A stretch of DNA of 64,000 nt from Aphis gossypii (lineage: Eukaryota; Arthropoda; Insecta; Hemiptera; Aphididae): positions 6,324,001 to 6,388,000 of the forward strand of contig NC_065532.1 in the NCBI RefSeq assembly GCF_020184175.1, read 5' to 3'. The number at the start of each line of letters is the position of its first letter. Position 1 is the stretch's first letter. Under the pieces are notes generated by a model. That model saw only the letters and a list, made by a program, of their open reading frames with translations, was not told the origin of the DNA and made no database searches. This document shows, piece by piece, positions 35,311 to 49,168 of the stretch. The position numbers and the translations under genes are program-made.

Positions 35311-38300
35311 CGCACCGCTTTTGATCTTCAAATTCCCATTCAGGCGGTTTGCGTAACTATGAAAATTACGCCGTCCGAACGTACAATAGTGTGTATTGTG
35401 AGTCTGCCCTAGTGGCCGACGCCTATCGCGTTTGTCTGTGAGAAACGTTCCATAGACAAAAATCGGAGGAAGGACCTCAGTGATTATGGCAAGTCGCAGT
35501 ACCCGAGTCCGGCGTCGTTCTGAATGTTCTGACTAACTCCAAGCGACGACCGTCGCACTGCAGTACAAGTGCTATGATAATATGTCGTTAGTGGTTAGTG
35601 CGTCGTCGCAGATGCGGTCCCCGGTCACGAACGACGCGCACTCACGGTTCACACACGGAAACAACGATAATAAAAACAAGTAAGTTCCTCCTACACTGTA
35701 AACAAACACTACAGACTTCGAACGAAAAATATGAACAACGATCAAACGACGTAGGCAAGTTATAACTTGCAAACTGCTGTCTTGTAGGATATTTGAGTCC
35801 GCGATCCGCGTTAAGATTATTGCTCGGAACTAAAAGAGTAATACAGAATATAATACAACTTCTAGGCTACTTAATATTTACTCAAACACTGTCAAAATAT
35901 TCAGAGATTGAATGCTACGGATGTACGCATTGCACGGAATACGATTTTGTAGTGTATCAGTGTTATAATAGTATGGTAAAGTTATTATATTTTGTATTGT
36001 TTGTGATCTGATGGATCATGGCTGATGTTCGGTTGTAGACTTGTATTATCTATTTATGTCTGTTGACTTCCTTGAGAAGGAAATTTGATAAAAGAAAAAA
36101 ATTAATAACGTTTGATAACGTTGAGCGATCGCGTCACACCATAGATATAAATATATAATCATAGCATATTATTTTGTATGCATAATGAATGGCCACAGCC
36201 CACAATAAGAATAATATTTTCTTTTTTTCTATTTTGTATTGTTAATGAATTATTTTCCGCAAATTGTACTGCAATTTAGCAATTAATATATTATGTAATA
36301 CAATTATAGCATTTCTACAACATTCGAACAAAAAATTGTTGATAGAAATAATATTTTACGAATACCACGATAGCCGATAGGTAAATGGGTATTTAGAAAT
36401 TATTGGGCCGAATTGCCGAAATGGTAATGATGATGATTTAAAAGTTAAACTTTCGTGTTAAAAGTAATTAATATTAATATGTTAGAATTTTATGTTAGTA
36501 AATAGTAATAGTAGCCAGTAGGTATGTAATTGGTACACTTATTCAAACTATAGAAATAACGAAACTATCACAATTTCTTAAACAAAAACAACGATGAGCT
36601 TTGTGTAAAACGCGAACATTTTAAGTTATAAAAATTATAAATGTATTTATATTTTATAATATATATTACGTCGACAGTACTACATTTTCTAGCATTAGCT
36701 GTCGATTTCAGATTTGTTATTTATTTGAATATTTTATATTGTTAGCAATATATATTAATTTTGAACTGTAGGTATATGTTATATTGCAAAGTCCTATTAT
36801 AATTAGTTGGGGCGTAGCTATAAATACTACAATACTATATAGTACAATATATTAACTATATCGTTTATATCCATAGCCCGTCTGTATTCCATATTCGTCA
36901 TCATTATATTGACTGAATAATCTAAATTCGATTATTTGTTTACCGATTTCTTTCTTAATATGAATTGACCTATCGACGAATAATATAAATACTACATCAC
37001 CATGCGTCCCTGCCAAATGTATTCATATTTTTATTTTGTATATTTTAATGATATTTAAACTTTAAACAGCTCAAAACCTAAATAAAAAATAGGTAAATTT
37101 GCAGTATTGTGTTAACATATTATATTAAAATAATACAAAGCCTATTTGATGACGAGATAAATATTAAAAAAAAAATCAATCCAAATGTTGGTTGAAGTGT
37201 GGAACTATATTAGAACATAATATACTTATTTAAATTTCAATCTCTGTATGTGTATCATTCCTTGTCATTAAAAATCCTTATGTATTTTCCTAGAAAAAAT
37301 TGCTATCATTCATTTTTTTTTTATAGTTATTATTTATCAGTCTCCTTGTTCTCGTTTATTTGTTAAAAAATTTCATTTACTCAAAAATTGTGATATTCAA
37401 CAGAATATGAGGGTCAGTTGTCACATTTATTATAGAAAATACAGTTCTACATTATAATAGTTTTATCTGCATGCATAAGTGTGCGCACAGGAGTTGCCTG
37501 GCTGCCTGAGCACTTCATCACTACATTTTGTAATTGGGGCCTTAAAATATCCAGAGTATAGGGGGCCTGTATTTTTCTGATGTAACTAGAATAAAATTTA
37601 TTTTTTTTATAATATGTGATAAAAAAAATAATAAAACGTAAAATATTTTAAATTTGCTTAGAATAACTTATTATGATTATAACAGCTTTAAATGTTATTG
37701 AATACCTACAAAAGTTCAAAGTTCAAAGTTCAACTAACAAATAGAATAAACATTGCTATTATCTTAAAAATAATCCAAGGAAATGTAAAAATAACTTGGT
37801 ATAAAATAGTAGTAATTATATACCACTGATTAATAGGGGATAATAGGGAATGGCGGCCAGTGGGTAATCCCGGGCAGTGACATATCTCATGAAATATGAT
37901 ACCTACCTAAAATTTAGATTTTCACGTTATTTGATAAGTATTGTAATCAAAACCTAATACCAGGTCCAGATGTTTCTTAATGATAAACACAATTTTTTTC
38001 ACCGAAGTTCTCATCTATTTTATTATCACTTTCGATGTAATATTTTTCAAAATTGAAGACCATCTCAAGAATCAAGGTTAGAGTTTTTATTTTTATTTTT
38101 ACATCTGTCATCTATGGTTTTAAATAGTCAATAAGATGGTATTTAATAATATTAATATATTAAATAACTGTTAATCATTGTCGATAAGATTGTATAATGT
38201 AAACTAACGTGTTACGTGTATAATGTATAATGTATATATTATAAATACCAAATGGTGTATCGTGTATGTGCTTACTATTTAAAATTCGTCCGTTTAACTT

Positions 38301-38815
38301 AACAGGTATGTTTTTATTCTCCATAGCTACATCTACACTTTCATAACTTTCTAACTTCTTTTCATAGTCTCTAATAATTCTAAAATAATATATTGATAGT
38401 TTAGGTTAGCTTATTATATTGGGTTATATTGATATAATGGTTGGTAGATTTATGTATCTATTTTATTGCATTGTGTCGTCATATATGAATAATGTACCTA
38501 TATAATGTTCATTCATGCATTTTTAGTATTTACCCATAATTAATTAATATATTTATAGATGTATAGTTTTTAAGCTATTGCATAGCTTTTATCGCAGGCG
38601 TGGTGACTGAAAATATATTTTTCGTAACGAAAAAGCGTGACCGTTACCCGTTAATTGTTACCATGGTTACCGAAAATAAAATAATAATAATAATAATCGT
38701 TATCATTTATTTATTATTTTAGTTTAATATTATTCACTGTTATCTACCAACAAAACAAATGCATTTTGTCAAATCTTGAGATATGCGGTGTTGCAGTTTC
38801 AGCGACGATATACAG

Positions 38816-38881
38816 TATAATAATAAAAATAATATAATAATATAATAATATTATATTATATTATTATTATTATTTTTTTTA
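38816..38881. repeat. AT-rich palindromic microsatellite
   Basis: TAA repeats run into TTA repeats (TAATAATATAATAATATTA then TTATTATTATTATTATTTTT), giving a long self-complementary hairpin. Likely a replication-prone simple repeat. Confidence 0.65.
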
Positions 38882-39411
38882 TTAAATTTTATTAACTTCT
38901 TATTTCGTGTTAATATGTAATACTGCAATAGCTTTATCGCGGCAGTCCCCGAGTGCCACTTGATTTTTTTTTTTTTTAAAAGCAAGCTATTAGATTAAAA
39001 TGTTTGCTTATAGATTATTATTGACTACATAAACCTATTGAGAAACCAATATTTAAATGTAAATTGATTTAACTTACAGTCTCTTAAAATAAATAATTGT
39101 ATGATACAGGACTTTTGGAATAGATATAATATAGTATATTTATTTTATTATATGATAATGCTGCATTTCTGCAGTTAATGGTTTAAAGTTTGTATAGTAG
39201 ATATTAGTAATTAGAATGAGTTTATTTATTTGATAGCTGAGGTATTAAAATAATATAATCAATGTACAATTATTGTTATTCGTATTATTAGCTATTGCTT
39301 AACCTGCATATTGTACAACAACATATTATATAGATTAAAATTTTAAATATAGACGATAACATGGTTTTAATCCGGATGATTAAAATGATTTAAACAAATA
39401 AAAAAAGAGGA

Positions 39412-40875
39412 CAAGTGAGTACCGCTCTGCTGTACATTAGGTGCCGTATGGATCATTATTATATATTATAGGAGTGTTAAATTTGAATCCAATGATAGTT
39501 ATCATTGTATACGAAAAACGATTCTGAACGAAGATGATTTGTCAGCCTAGGATATAATTTCTAGTGGTTGGTGAAAGAGGTGGTTTATGTTTTAATGGCC
39601 TGAATACAACAAAATTTAAGTTCTTTTATAGTGATTGAAAGTTAAACTTATGAAAAACCTTGTATTAAATTTTCAACTCTTAGCTACTTATACAAAAATT
39701 TTTATGAAATATACCTACAAAATAATTTGCAAATATTCATGGTTTTGACGATTTTTTTTCAATATTTCTTCAAAACTTCAAATGCTAATAAAAAAAAATT
39801 GTGCCTATGTATTCTTATAATTTTTTAATCACTATAAGAATAACATATGAGGAACTTTGTATAAAATTTTCAAGTATTTTGATAGGGCCAAAAAAATTTT
39901 TCAGAAAATTTCAGTTGTCTATAAATAGCTCAAAAAAACTCAAAATATTTTGAAAATTAAATCATGTAAAGAAAATGCCAATCTAAATAACTGGTAAAAT
40001 TTTCAAGTATCTACGACTTATACTTTTTGAATAATAACAAATATCAAAAATCGTTTGAGGCTAAACCGTTATCGTTACGCAATTTCATAAAAATTTAAAA
40101 TTCAAACACTCATAAAAATTTTTTGTCTGAATCCGGTAGAGTTTTTTTTACAGATATTTGAAGAAAAATTTATGGAGAACCTTGTACCAAATTTTCAAAA
40201 CTTAGTTATAAAAGAAAAAAATTTTATGATGTTTCAACTTCAAAATTATTTGCAAATTTTGTACAGATTTTGTAAAAATTTGAACCATAAACGCTTATAA
40301 AAAAAAATTATGACTAACGATTTTTAATTTTTTTTTAGCTACATTAAAAACAACTCATAAGGAACCTTGTATTAAATTTTCAAAACTTTTTGGTCATCCA
40401 AAAATTTTTTATCGACACTTTAAAAAAAATTTCTCAAAAAAATCGAAAATTTCAGTGGTCTATAAATAACTCAAAAAAAGTCAAAATTTTTTGAAAATTT
40501 AACTATATACGGATACCACTGACATTAACATTTGGTGAAAATTTCAAGTATTTTCAGTGATTAGTTTTTGAATTACAACCATAAAAAAAAATCGATTTGG
40601 TCGAAAACTGGTTTTGCATAAAAATTCCCGTTTTTCCGTCATTTTTTTTTGGTTTTTCCCGGCGCTTTTGAAAACTATTGGAAATTTTTTACTTTTGACC
40701 CCCCAAAGTACAAACTACATTCACTTTCCTATCCGAAACAGGGTCCACTTTTTAAAATCGGAGCACTTTTACTGCTCCAAAACGTGGTGACAGACACAAA
40801 AAAAAAAAAAATAAAAAAAAAAAAACACACATCATTGTAAAATCAATACATTCATCACTTCGTTCAGAATCTAAA
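39412..40875 (-). repeat. Dispersed repeat family, copy D (nearly full length, inverted)
   Basis: Reverse orientation to copy B. It begins CAAGTGAGTACCGCTCTGCT, has GATTCTGAACGAAG at 39520-39533, and ends CTTCGTTCAGAATCTAAAAT at about 40858-40877. It is the best partner to copy B for defining the family; copy D lacks much of one of the 550-bp units. The short plus-strand frame at 40649-40840 is within the repeat and is not a gene. Confidence 0.85.
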
Positions 40876-41659
40876 ATGAGTAAGTAATATCAATATGAGT
40901 ATAATATGTATAAGACGTTGCAATCGTTGAATGTTGGGTAAGAATAATATGTTAAACCAATAAATTATATAAATATATATATATATACCTATATTATAGG
41001 TAGATATTTCACTAATATTATTAGATTGTAAGATTGTATTTATATTCTAAACATAGACAAAAATTGGGAGTGGTTATCAAATAAAATATATAATAGGTAA
41101 GCATAGATGATGTATAATGATAATAATATTGAATAAGTTATAAGTTATATACATTCAATAGCATAATATGATGGTACTGTTTAATATTGTAATATCTAAT
41201 ATGGACGTTGTGGTGTAGGTAACATTATAAATACCTAATTAGGTGATGGATTCGTATAGTTATAAATTGCTGCAATTGTTATGATATGGCTTGGAAATTT
41301 TTGTTTTTAAAATGCATGTATGTTACAATTTTATACGATACCTATTGGTTATTTGGTATACAAATATTCGGGGACTATCATAAACGAATGGAGGGGGGGG
41401 GTACTGTTTAAAATCGTTGAATAATTGAAGTGTAAAACAAATTTATCAAGTTTTAAGTTTTTACTACTAGCTAAAAATTTGATATAATTTTCTAGCCGTG
41501 TGTTAGTGGGAAGGGGAGATTAAGCACGCAATTGCTCACTAATTGTACGGTTTCGGTTCGTCCCTGATATCCCTAGGTAAATCTTGTGTATCAAACAAGT
41601 TGATAGAACCTAGGAAAAAAGCTCCGATATTAAAATACGGTAAACAAGCTTTGTACACA

Positions 41660-42665
41660 TCAACTAAATAGTAAATACATAACACTTATTTTTAAAAAAA
41701 AATTTACAATTTACCAATAATTATGTAACCCTTTTTTGATATAGGTATCTATATATTAATTTTTATATACTCTGTGGATTGTGAACCCTGCAGCGAGTCG
41801 TGTACATAAGTTTATAATTTCTAACCCTTAAAATTCAAAGTTACATCAATTTTTTTTTTACCTGATCCAATATACGGTGGATTAGATACAATAATGTGTC
41901 ATCTGGTGGTTTTTGATATGGTTGACCTAACAATCTACGTGTGTGTTGACCCACTCAATTTTTTATTATTACAACTAATTAAAAAAAACAATAGCAACCA
42001 TTAATAAACAACAATTTCCACCGTAAATCTCAAAATCCCCGTTTGAGTAATTGAGCACATCCCCTGGTTAGACCTAGGTGTATCAAAAATAGTATACATC
42101 ACTCTCTGAGACCTACTTAATTCATCTATTTACCTAATTTCATGAAAGTCGGTAAAGCCGTTTCGGAGGAATTCGGTAACAAACATTTTCCATATTGTGA
42201 CACGAGATTTTTATATACTAGATAATATTTAATAAAATAATACTCCAAATTTTTAAACTATAGGTATAAATACTATAAATATACATTTTAAATATAAGAG
42301 ATTAAACTGATTAAAGTGAAAAATGTGAACTGAAGAGAATATCATACCTAACTGCTGTAGGTATATTAGGTATACACTTTCAATTTAGAATAATTATAAG
42401 ATAGGTAGTAGGTACTAAGGTATCAACTCTATAGTTTTAAAGTCAAATGTTAATGACTTTTATTACTATATATTTTAATTTTTTAAATTTCAAATGTTTA
42501 TTTATAGTATTTATACCTATAGTTTAAAATATTGGGTGTATTACTATGATATAAAAGTATATGAAAATTATTGTATAGATACCTGTATCCAAAAAGGGTT
42601 ACATAATTATAGGTAAATTTTAAAAATTGAAATAAAAAAGTGTTATGTATTTATTTGGTACGGGG
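41660..42665. repeat. Inverted repeat pair enclosing transposon-like DNA
   Basis: The segment about 41660-41785 (AAATACATAACACTT ... ATTATGTAACCCTTTTTTGA ... AGGTATCTATA) recurs in inverse at about 42535-42665 (TATAGATACCTGTATCC ... AAAGGGTTACATAATTAT ... AAGTGTTATGTATTTA). The arms are similar but not identical and enclose about 750 bp. This suggests an old element with long inverted ends, or two opposed insertions of one repeat. Class unknown. Confidence 0.6.
41748..42221 (+). mobile_element. Possible Helitron-like or retroelement fragment
   Basis: Starts TCTATATATTAATTTTTATA and ends TTTTTATATACTAG, a TC...CTAG arrangement compatible with a Helitron. Just before the end lies CCGTTTCGGAGGAATTCGGT and TGTGACACGAGATTTTTATA, a segment familiar as a repeated tail in many insect genomes. 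I cannot assign the class safely, and it overlaps the inverted repeat pair. Confidence 0.3.
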
Positions 42666-44423
42666 CTTTTTTTTTAGTATACTAGATGATAATATTGTGT
42701 TTTGACTAGTGAACGATATGCTACAATGATTTAGGATAGGTAGTTGCTTTCACTTTTGTACTTAAATGAACTTTACCTGAAATCGGAATACTTGATACAC
42801 CATACGAGTATTATACATATTATTTATGGGCATTTGCTTTCTATAAAGTCCTATTATATATTATATTATGATTTATGTTATAAACAGCTAAGTAAAATAA
42901 TATCATGATTGTCAATATATTAATAATATGTAAAAGTTTATTTTAGTTTATTTTTATTTTTTGATTTTCATGGTCATTATATTATATATCTACTCGAAAT
43001 CATGATGGTCATCGAGTAATCGAGTTGTAATACCGGTTTTGGGTTGGTATTGTTGGTAGTATAAAAATTATATTTGATCCACGGATTTATCTTAAAAACT
43101 ATATTTTCATTCTTCGTTGCTTATATCATTGATTATAAATGCTAATATAATTAGTATATTAATATATTATGTATAAATAATGTGTGCGTAATAAAATTGC
43201 AAGTAAAATATATATTTTTCTATAATACTAATCTTTTATAATTTAAATGCATGTATTTGCCTCGATTACTAGTTTACAAAAATGTATCTTCCAGGTTTAA
43301 ATATTAATTTTATTTTCTGCTGGTGCAGATAATCTGTTAATTGCATAATAGGTCATACATAAAAATAAATATAGCGTTAATTTATTATAATCGTGTTAGG
43401 TACATTGAATATTCGTTTAAGATGGCTCGTTTTTTAGAATACATAGTCCAATTTCGCAGATTATGACTAAATATTTATATAGTATAATAATATGCCATCT
43501 ACTAGCTGAAATATTTATTTGTAAGTCGTGCATGTAGTGCAGTTACTTTAAGCTACTATTTAGTGTCTTTTCCTCTGTAAATGGATAAAGGTGCGGTACG
43601 TCGTATTTCCTTAATATAGTGTTACACCATGTTTTTATAACATGAAGTTTCTTAATATTATACATGATTTTTAGTGAATTTTGTATACTTATACCTAGTA
43701 TATTACTTAGTACCCTTTTGTAATTATAGTGTATAGGTAACCACTTATCTCTTAAAGTCTTAACAAACCTATAAATAAATTGTAGTTAGTAGTTACAATA
43801 TATTATACTTTTATCAATATCTATAATAGGTATAATATAATATGGGTTTACAATGTTTACATACATTACTTTTTCATGTTAATATATTATATCCAGTTTC
43901 CACCATATAAAATACGATATAGTATGGTATTATATTACTGTTATAAAAAATTAAGATGTTTTATCATTAAAGCATAAGTATAGTGTTTATAATATTATAA
44001 ATTATAAATGTTATTCTTATAGATATGCGACGACAGCCTAATAATATTGCAGTATCGCCCAGTCATTTCCGCCTGTGCCTATTTATTGTTTATTCGTTTT
44101 TTATCAGTTAAAGTTGCATAACATGATATAATTATGTATGAATACGTGCGGTATGTCGTGTGAAGTAAGAACTGTGATATTACATTTTTAAAATTGTATT
44201 GTGTTTGTTTATTGTTAACTAAATTATTAAATACGATGATGGGCAATATCATTATTGACACAGGGCATTTCCGCAGACATTTATCAACGAGGGAGATGAG
44301 AAGTGAAATTCCAATATGTCTGTAAAATAGGAGAAAAACAAACATGTGTTTTTTAATAAGTATATCAACATGTTATCATATTATATGCGTCTAAAATAAA
44401 ACAGCCCGTATGTATAGTGTATA

Positions 44424-45220
44424 CAAAGTTATTCATCAAGCATGTTTAATTTATAATGTTTTTCTTCAATAATACAGTAATTCAAAATCTGATTTTTGGA
44501 ATTTTTAAGTATATCTAGATACGACTAAGATACCTATAACTTTAGCTAAAGAATATATTTTAAAATTTTGAAATTTTAGTAGTAGGTACCTTTTAAAAGA
44601 GTTTAGGAGAAACAAATTTTCGTTTTTCAAGTGAGAACCCTTCTTTTTTATTGTAAATTATTATTTTATGAATACATTTTCTAAACATTTTGGACAAATG
44701 TTTTTTAATTATCTAAACTTTGTATAGATACTAAGGTCGAAGGATAAAATGACCGTGATGGCTTAGAAAATGAGGAGGCAATGGTGATTTGAAAATTGTT
44801 GTAACTAATATTAATCTATATCAACGTTTAGTTTGTAAAAATGATCTAAAAATAATAAATATTAATTATTAGATCTAATAATATACATCTATTTTATAAA
44901 ATATTTTGTAAAATCATTTTTAAGTATTTTTATCCTTAATATAAGTATTTTAATTACTAAAAAAACTACTCATTTGAATTTTAAGAATTGCACTTAAAAA
45001 TGTCTTTGTATATAAAATATAATAAAGTACGTTAAACATTATAAGTATTTAGGAATAATATTTTACCATATCCAAAGTTGAAGATCACAGCATTTTTACT
45101 GTCCAAGGTTACGATAGTCAGAGAAAATACTCATACACACCACTTCATTGTAAAATCAACTCATTCATCGCTCCACTTGGAATTTAAAATGGGAGTGAAC
45201 GTGCTTGGTGAATCATCCTG
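44424..45220. mobile_element. TA-flanked non-autonomous element (797 bp)
   Basis: The left end CAAAGTTATTCATCAAGCAT and the right end read inversely CAGGATGATTCACCAAGCAC are related, with TA outside each (44422-44423, 45221-45222). The 3' part (about 45070-45200) includes a fragment of the dispersed repeat family terminus (CTTCATTGTAAAATCAACTC ... GGAATTTAAAAT), so the two repeat types are nested or mosaic. Its left end resembles the inverse of the right end of the element at 48903-49168. Confidence 0.55.
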
Positions 45221-47324
45221 TATAATGATAACAAAATATAAAGCTACGAGAATAAGCTTATAGGTACGCGTATTCACGATAAGTATAACAATTTTTATCG
45301 ATTATTGTTTGTTTATATACTGTTACTACTCGTGGTTAGATTATTATTTGAATTATATTGAAATGTTTGTGGAAAATATCTATTTAAGTAAACGAAGAAT
45401 TTAAAAGGACTGAGCCATAAAGGTACTCGGTGTCTGTACTAGGAATTTTCTTGCTACTCACCAAATTAAATAAAATTGTTTAGGTAGGTAAAACAATTTC
45501 ACTTGTCATTTTATTCATAAGCGTTTTTAAATAAGCTTTGACAACATAATTTACAGTGGTAGTTGAATACTTTAATCCATTAGACATCAAGTATATCATG
45601 GTGTCGAGTTAATCACGAACGGTTTACACAAATACGGAGATGATTTAAAAGTATCTCAAATGTCTCTTTTTTTAGCTTAGTAATTAGTGGTTTTGAAATG
45701 CGCCTTTTTGGCAACATTATTATTAGAACTGTTAATAGATTAATAATATTTCAATTATTGATGTTTTCATATTATGTTATTATGTTGTATACATCTTCGT
45801 TCTACACTCTATAGTTACAGTTATATGATATGATATTATTATTTAAAGTCAAGTTGAAAGCATTGCAGGAAGCAGGACGTGTAGGGCGTTGGTTCTATTT
45901 ATAGGTACCTAATCCATTTTTTACGTTGAGTTCACTAACACGCTTTTGTCTTTTGTATTTGGATTTGAATTAAAATTATTAGTGAACTTTATCCCCATAT
46001 AATTATTTCCGTTATGCTTTATACTACTCTAAACAGAGGATGAACATAATTATGTTTATGTACACACATTTTTTTCCAATAACATAAAATTTATATTTTA
46101 TACATAGGCGTACTATATTACAGTGTATACTGTATATATTATAAATAAATATGTATTAATTACCAATTAGTTATAAAATATTCAATAATTATAAAATTAT
46201 CTACAGATATATAGTACCTATTTGTGTTTACAAATTAGTGAATGTATACATTATGTATATAATATTATTTATAGTTAGCAGTATAAATATGATAATTCAA
46301 TAATTATTAATTATTATGTAAAATATACAAGATATTTTTTTAGATTTTTTTTACAACTACATAAAAGTAATACCTTATCATTTCGATATTAACTAATTTT
46401 GGACACTATATTGTAAGTATACACTATACACAGAGCTTCAAAGTTAAATGATAGGTATCATTATTGTTTGAATTAGTATTTATTTTGTTGTTAATCAATA
46501 TGACTACAGTACATTATTTTTATTCATATTTTTTCACATTTTTATATCTTTCCCAACTCTTAACCCTACCTAATAGACTGTTAAGTTGTGCTAACGTATA
46601 CAGTACACATATATATATATATTGATTTATTTGATTTCGTTTTAGTAGAGACTAGAGGCAATCCGATTTGCATCGATAGTATTTTGTTTTTATAATATAT
46701 GTTCACTGTTTAGTGTTTGTTGGCACATTTTGCAATACATTTCAATAATATTTATTAACACCTATAAAATTATAATATGTAAACACTTAACAGTAATTAA
46801 ATGAACACGTTTTATAAAAATTTATTTCGGCATAAAAATAGTTAACTTAATAACAGAAATTATTGATTATTGAAGCACAAAACTTAAAAAATGTTTAATA
46901 CTGCAATTTATAGGAAAACTTCAAAATTACGAAACCATATAGTTATAAACTGTGATTGTATAATGCTTATTATAAATTATAATTATTATTTATTTGCTAT
47001 CTTTATTGATTTAAGTATAAATAAATAGTGGGATGGAATATCCCTACAATTTAAATACTAAAACGCTATCGCCTATCACTGTATAGCTAACGTTTATTTA
47101 TTTTTACTAATATAAAGATAAAGAGTTTGTAAGCTTGAACCTTAAACTCGCAATTATTTCAGAAAGTCAGAAACTATATACTGGACCAATTTCAATTAAA
47201 TGAACATCAATAGTTTCCTTAAGACTTGGAGGGTGTTTACTGTTTAAACCTTAAGACTTATTTTTTTAATTCATAAAAGTTGGCATAGGTAAGTCCCATG
47301 AAAATCGAATAATTTGTTTGTTTG

Positions 47325-48250
47325 TGTATAGGAATTGTCAATATTTGAACTTCAAACGTTAATAAAATAAGCAAAATATTTTTAAAAATAGATTTTGTAA
47401 AGAAAATTCTAATTTATATAACTGGCGAATTCTTCAATTATCTACGCCTTATACTTTTTGAATAATAACTAATTTTGAAAACCGTTCGACTGTTTGAGGA
47501 TAAAGCGTTATCGTTACGCGATTACGTAAAAATTTAAAATTCAGAAATATTACTATACCTACTATGTACTACTTACTATATAATACTTGTAACATTTTTT
47601 TCTTTAATAATGCTTCGAGTTTTCTCTATAGTTATTTAAAAGTAGTGAATTTATGGAAAACTTTGTGTTGAAGTTTTTAACCTTAGATATAAATGCTAAA
47701 AATGTTATGAATTTTCAATTAATACAAAATTTCAGTTTGAAAATTTCCACGATTTTGACATATTTCGTAAAAATTTCATCTTTAAACGCTTATAAAAAAA
47801 TGTATGATTTACGATTTTTATTTTTTTTTTTAACTTCAATATGAAAAAATTATAAAAAATCTGGTATTATTATCTGGTTATTATTGGACACCCAAAATTT
47901 TATAATCGAAAATTTCAGTTGTCTATAAATAGCTCAAAAAATGTCAAAATATTTTGAAAAATTTAACTGTATATAGATAACACTAATATAAATATTTGGG
48001 GTGAAAATTTCAAGTATTTACAGACTTACAGTGATTAGTTTTTGAGTTACAGCTATTAAAAAAAATCGATTTTGTCAAAATCTGGTTTTGCGTAAAAATT
48101 ACCGTTTTTCCGTCACTTTTTTTTTTGTTTTTCTCGATTTTTTTGAAAACTATTTGAAAATGTTTACTTTTGACTAGTTGTACTGTACACAGACATAAAA
48201 AAAACATACTACATTATAAAATCAATTCATTTATCACTTCGTTCAGAAAA
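47325..48250 (-). repeat. Dispersed repeat family, copy E (truncated)
   Basis: Ends CATTATAAAATCAATTCAT...CACTTCGTTCAGAA. The interior carries TACTTTTTGAATAATAACTA, GTCTATAAATAGCTCAAAAA and TTCAAGTATTTACAG as in copies A and D. The inner half of the full-length copy is missing. The minus frame at 48010-48207 and plus frame at 47653-47844 are incidental. Confidence 0.8.
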
Positions 48251-48902
48251 ATAAGGCCATAAGATTACTCATTCCTATAGAGTATAGGGTAGAGCTATTA
48301 GGCATTCAAACGAAAATGAGGTAATTTGTAAAAGAGGTAGATAATATTATATATATATTTTAAATATGCGCTACCAATAACATCTTTAGTATATAAATAC
48401 TACATGCATAATCGAAATTAGAATTATTAGATATCATGCAGCATTCAACAAATCAAAACAATTTTAAAATTACATACATGGATGTTATATGAAAAAATTA
48501 ATGCGTTGCTATTATAAGTTGTATTCTATTCTAATCGTACTCTACTAAATCACCCAAGACTTAAAATAAAAAATACAAAACATGACAATATGGAGTGAGG
48601 AAACTGGTTGTAATTAAATAATTAAAAAAAAACTTAAAACACCATTATTAAAATTATATCAGATTATATCATATGCATATACAAAACGCAGATATTATCG
48701 TATTAACTATAAAAAAATTAATGAAAAATCGTCAGACTTTCATAGTACAGTCTGTTTACCATATACGTAAGTGGGAGGAAGTAGCAATCGCTGCGCAGCA
48801 ACCCTTATAATAGGTATTGATCGATTGCCAAGGCTTGCGTATTTTCGCTGTATCATACTAGTGTGGGCTGCTGGTGTACGCAATATATATCAGAGGTTTA
48901 TA

Positions 48903-49168
48903 CAGAATGATTGAGAACGATCAACCCCACCCCTCTTCCTTTAATAATGACTTTATTAAAATTTTGATTTTTGTAGTTTTTAAATATACTTTAAGACCAT
49001 ATTTGTACTATACTTAAACAGTGTTCTGCAGCGATATAGGTAGACTTTTATTTTTCAAATGAGTATCTTCTCCTCCCCCTTTTAACTGTAAATTATTTAG
49101 TTTTAAAAAATCAGATTTCGAATTATTGAAGAAAACATTAGGGTGAACATACTGGGTGAATCACTCTG
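48903..49168. mobile_element. TA-flanked MITE (266 bp)
   Basis: The left end CAGAATGATTGAG and the right end read inversely CAGAGTGATTCACCC form imperfect inverted ends. TA lies directly outside both (48901-48902, 49169-49170), consistent with Tc1/mariner-type insertion. The right half (TCAGATTTCGAATTATTGAA) matches, in inverse, the left half of the element at 44424, so both belong to one family. Non-coding. Confidence 0.65.

Noticed and set aside
35062..35356. Two plus-strand frames of 60-80 codons
   Set aside because: Antisense of the FBXO21 F-box exon.
37711..37733. Short tandem of AAAGTTC units
   Set aside because: Only about three units; ordinary slippage repeat without context.
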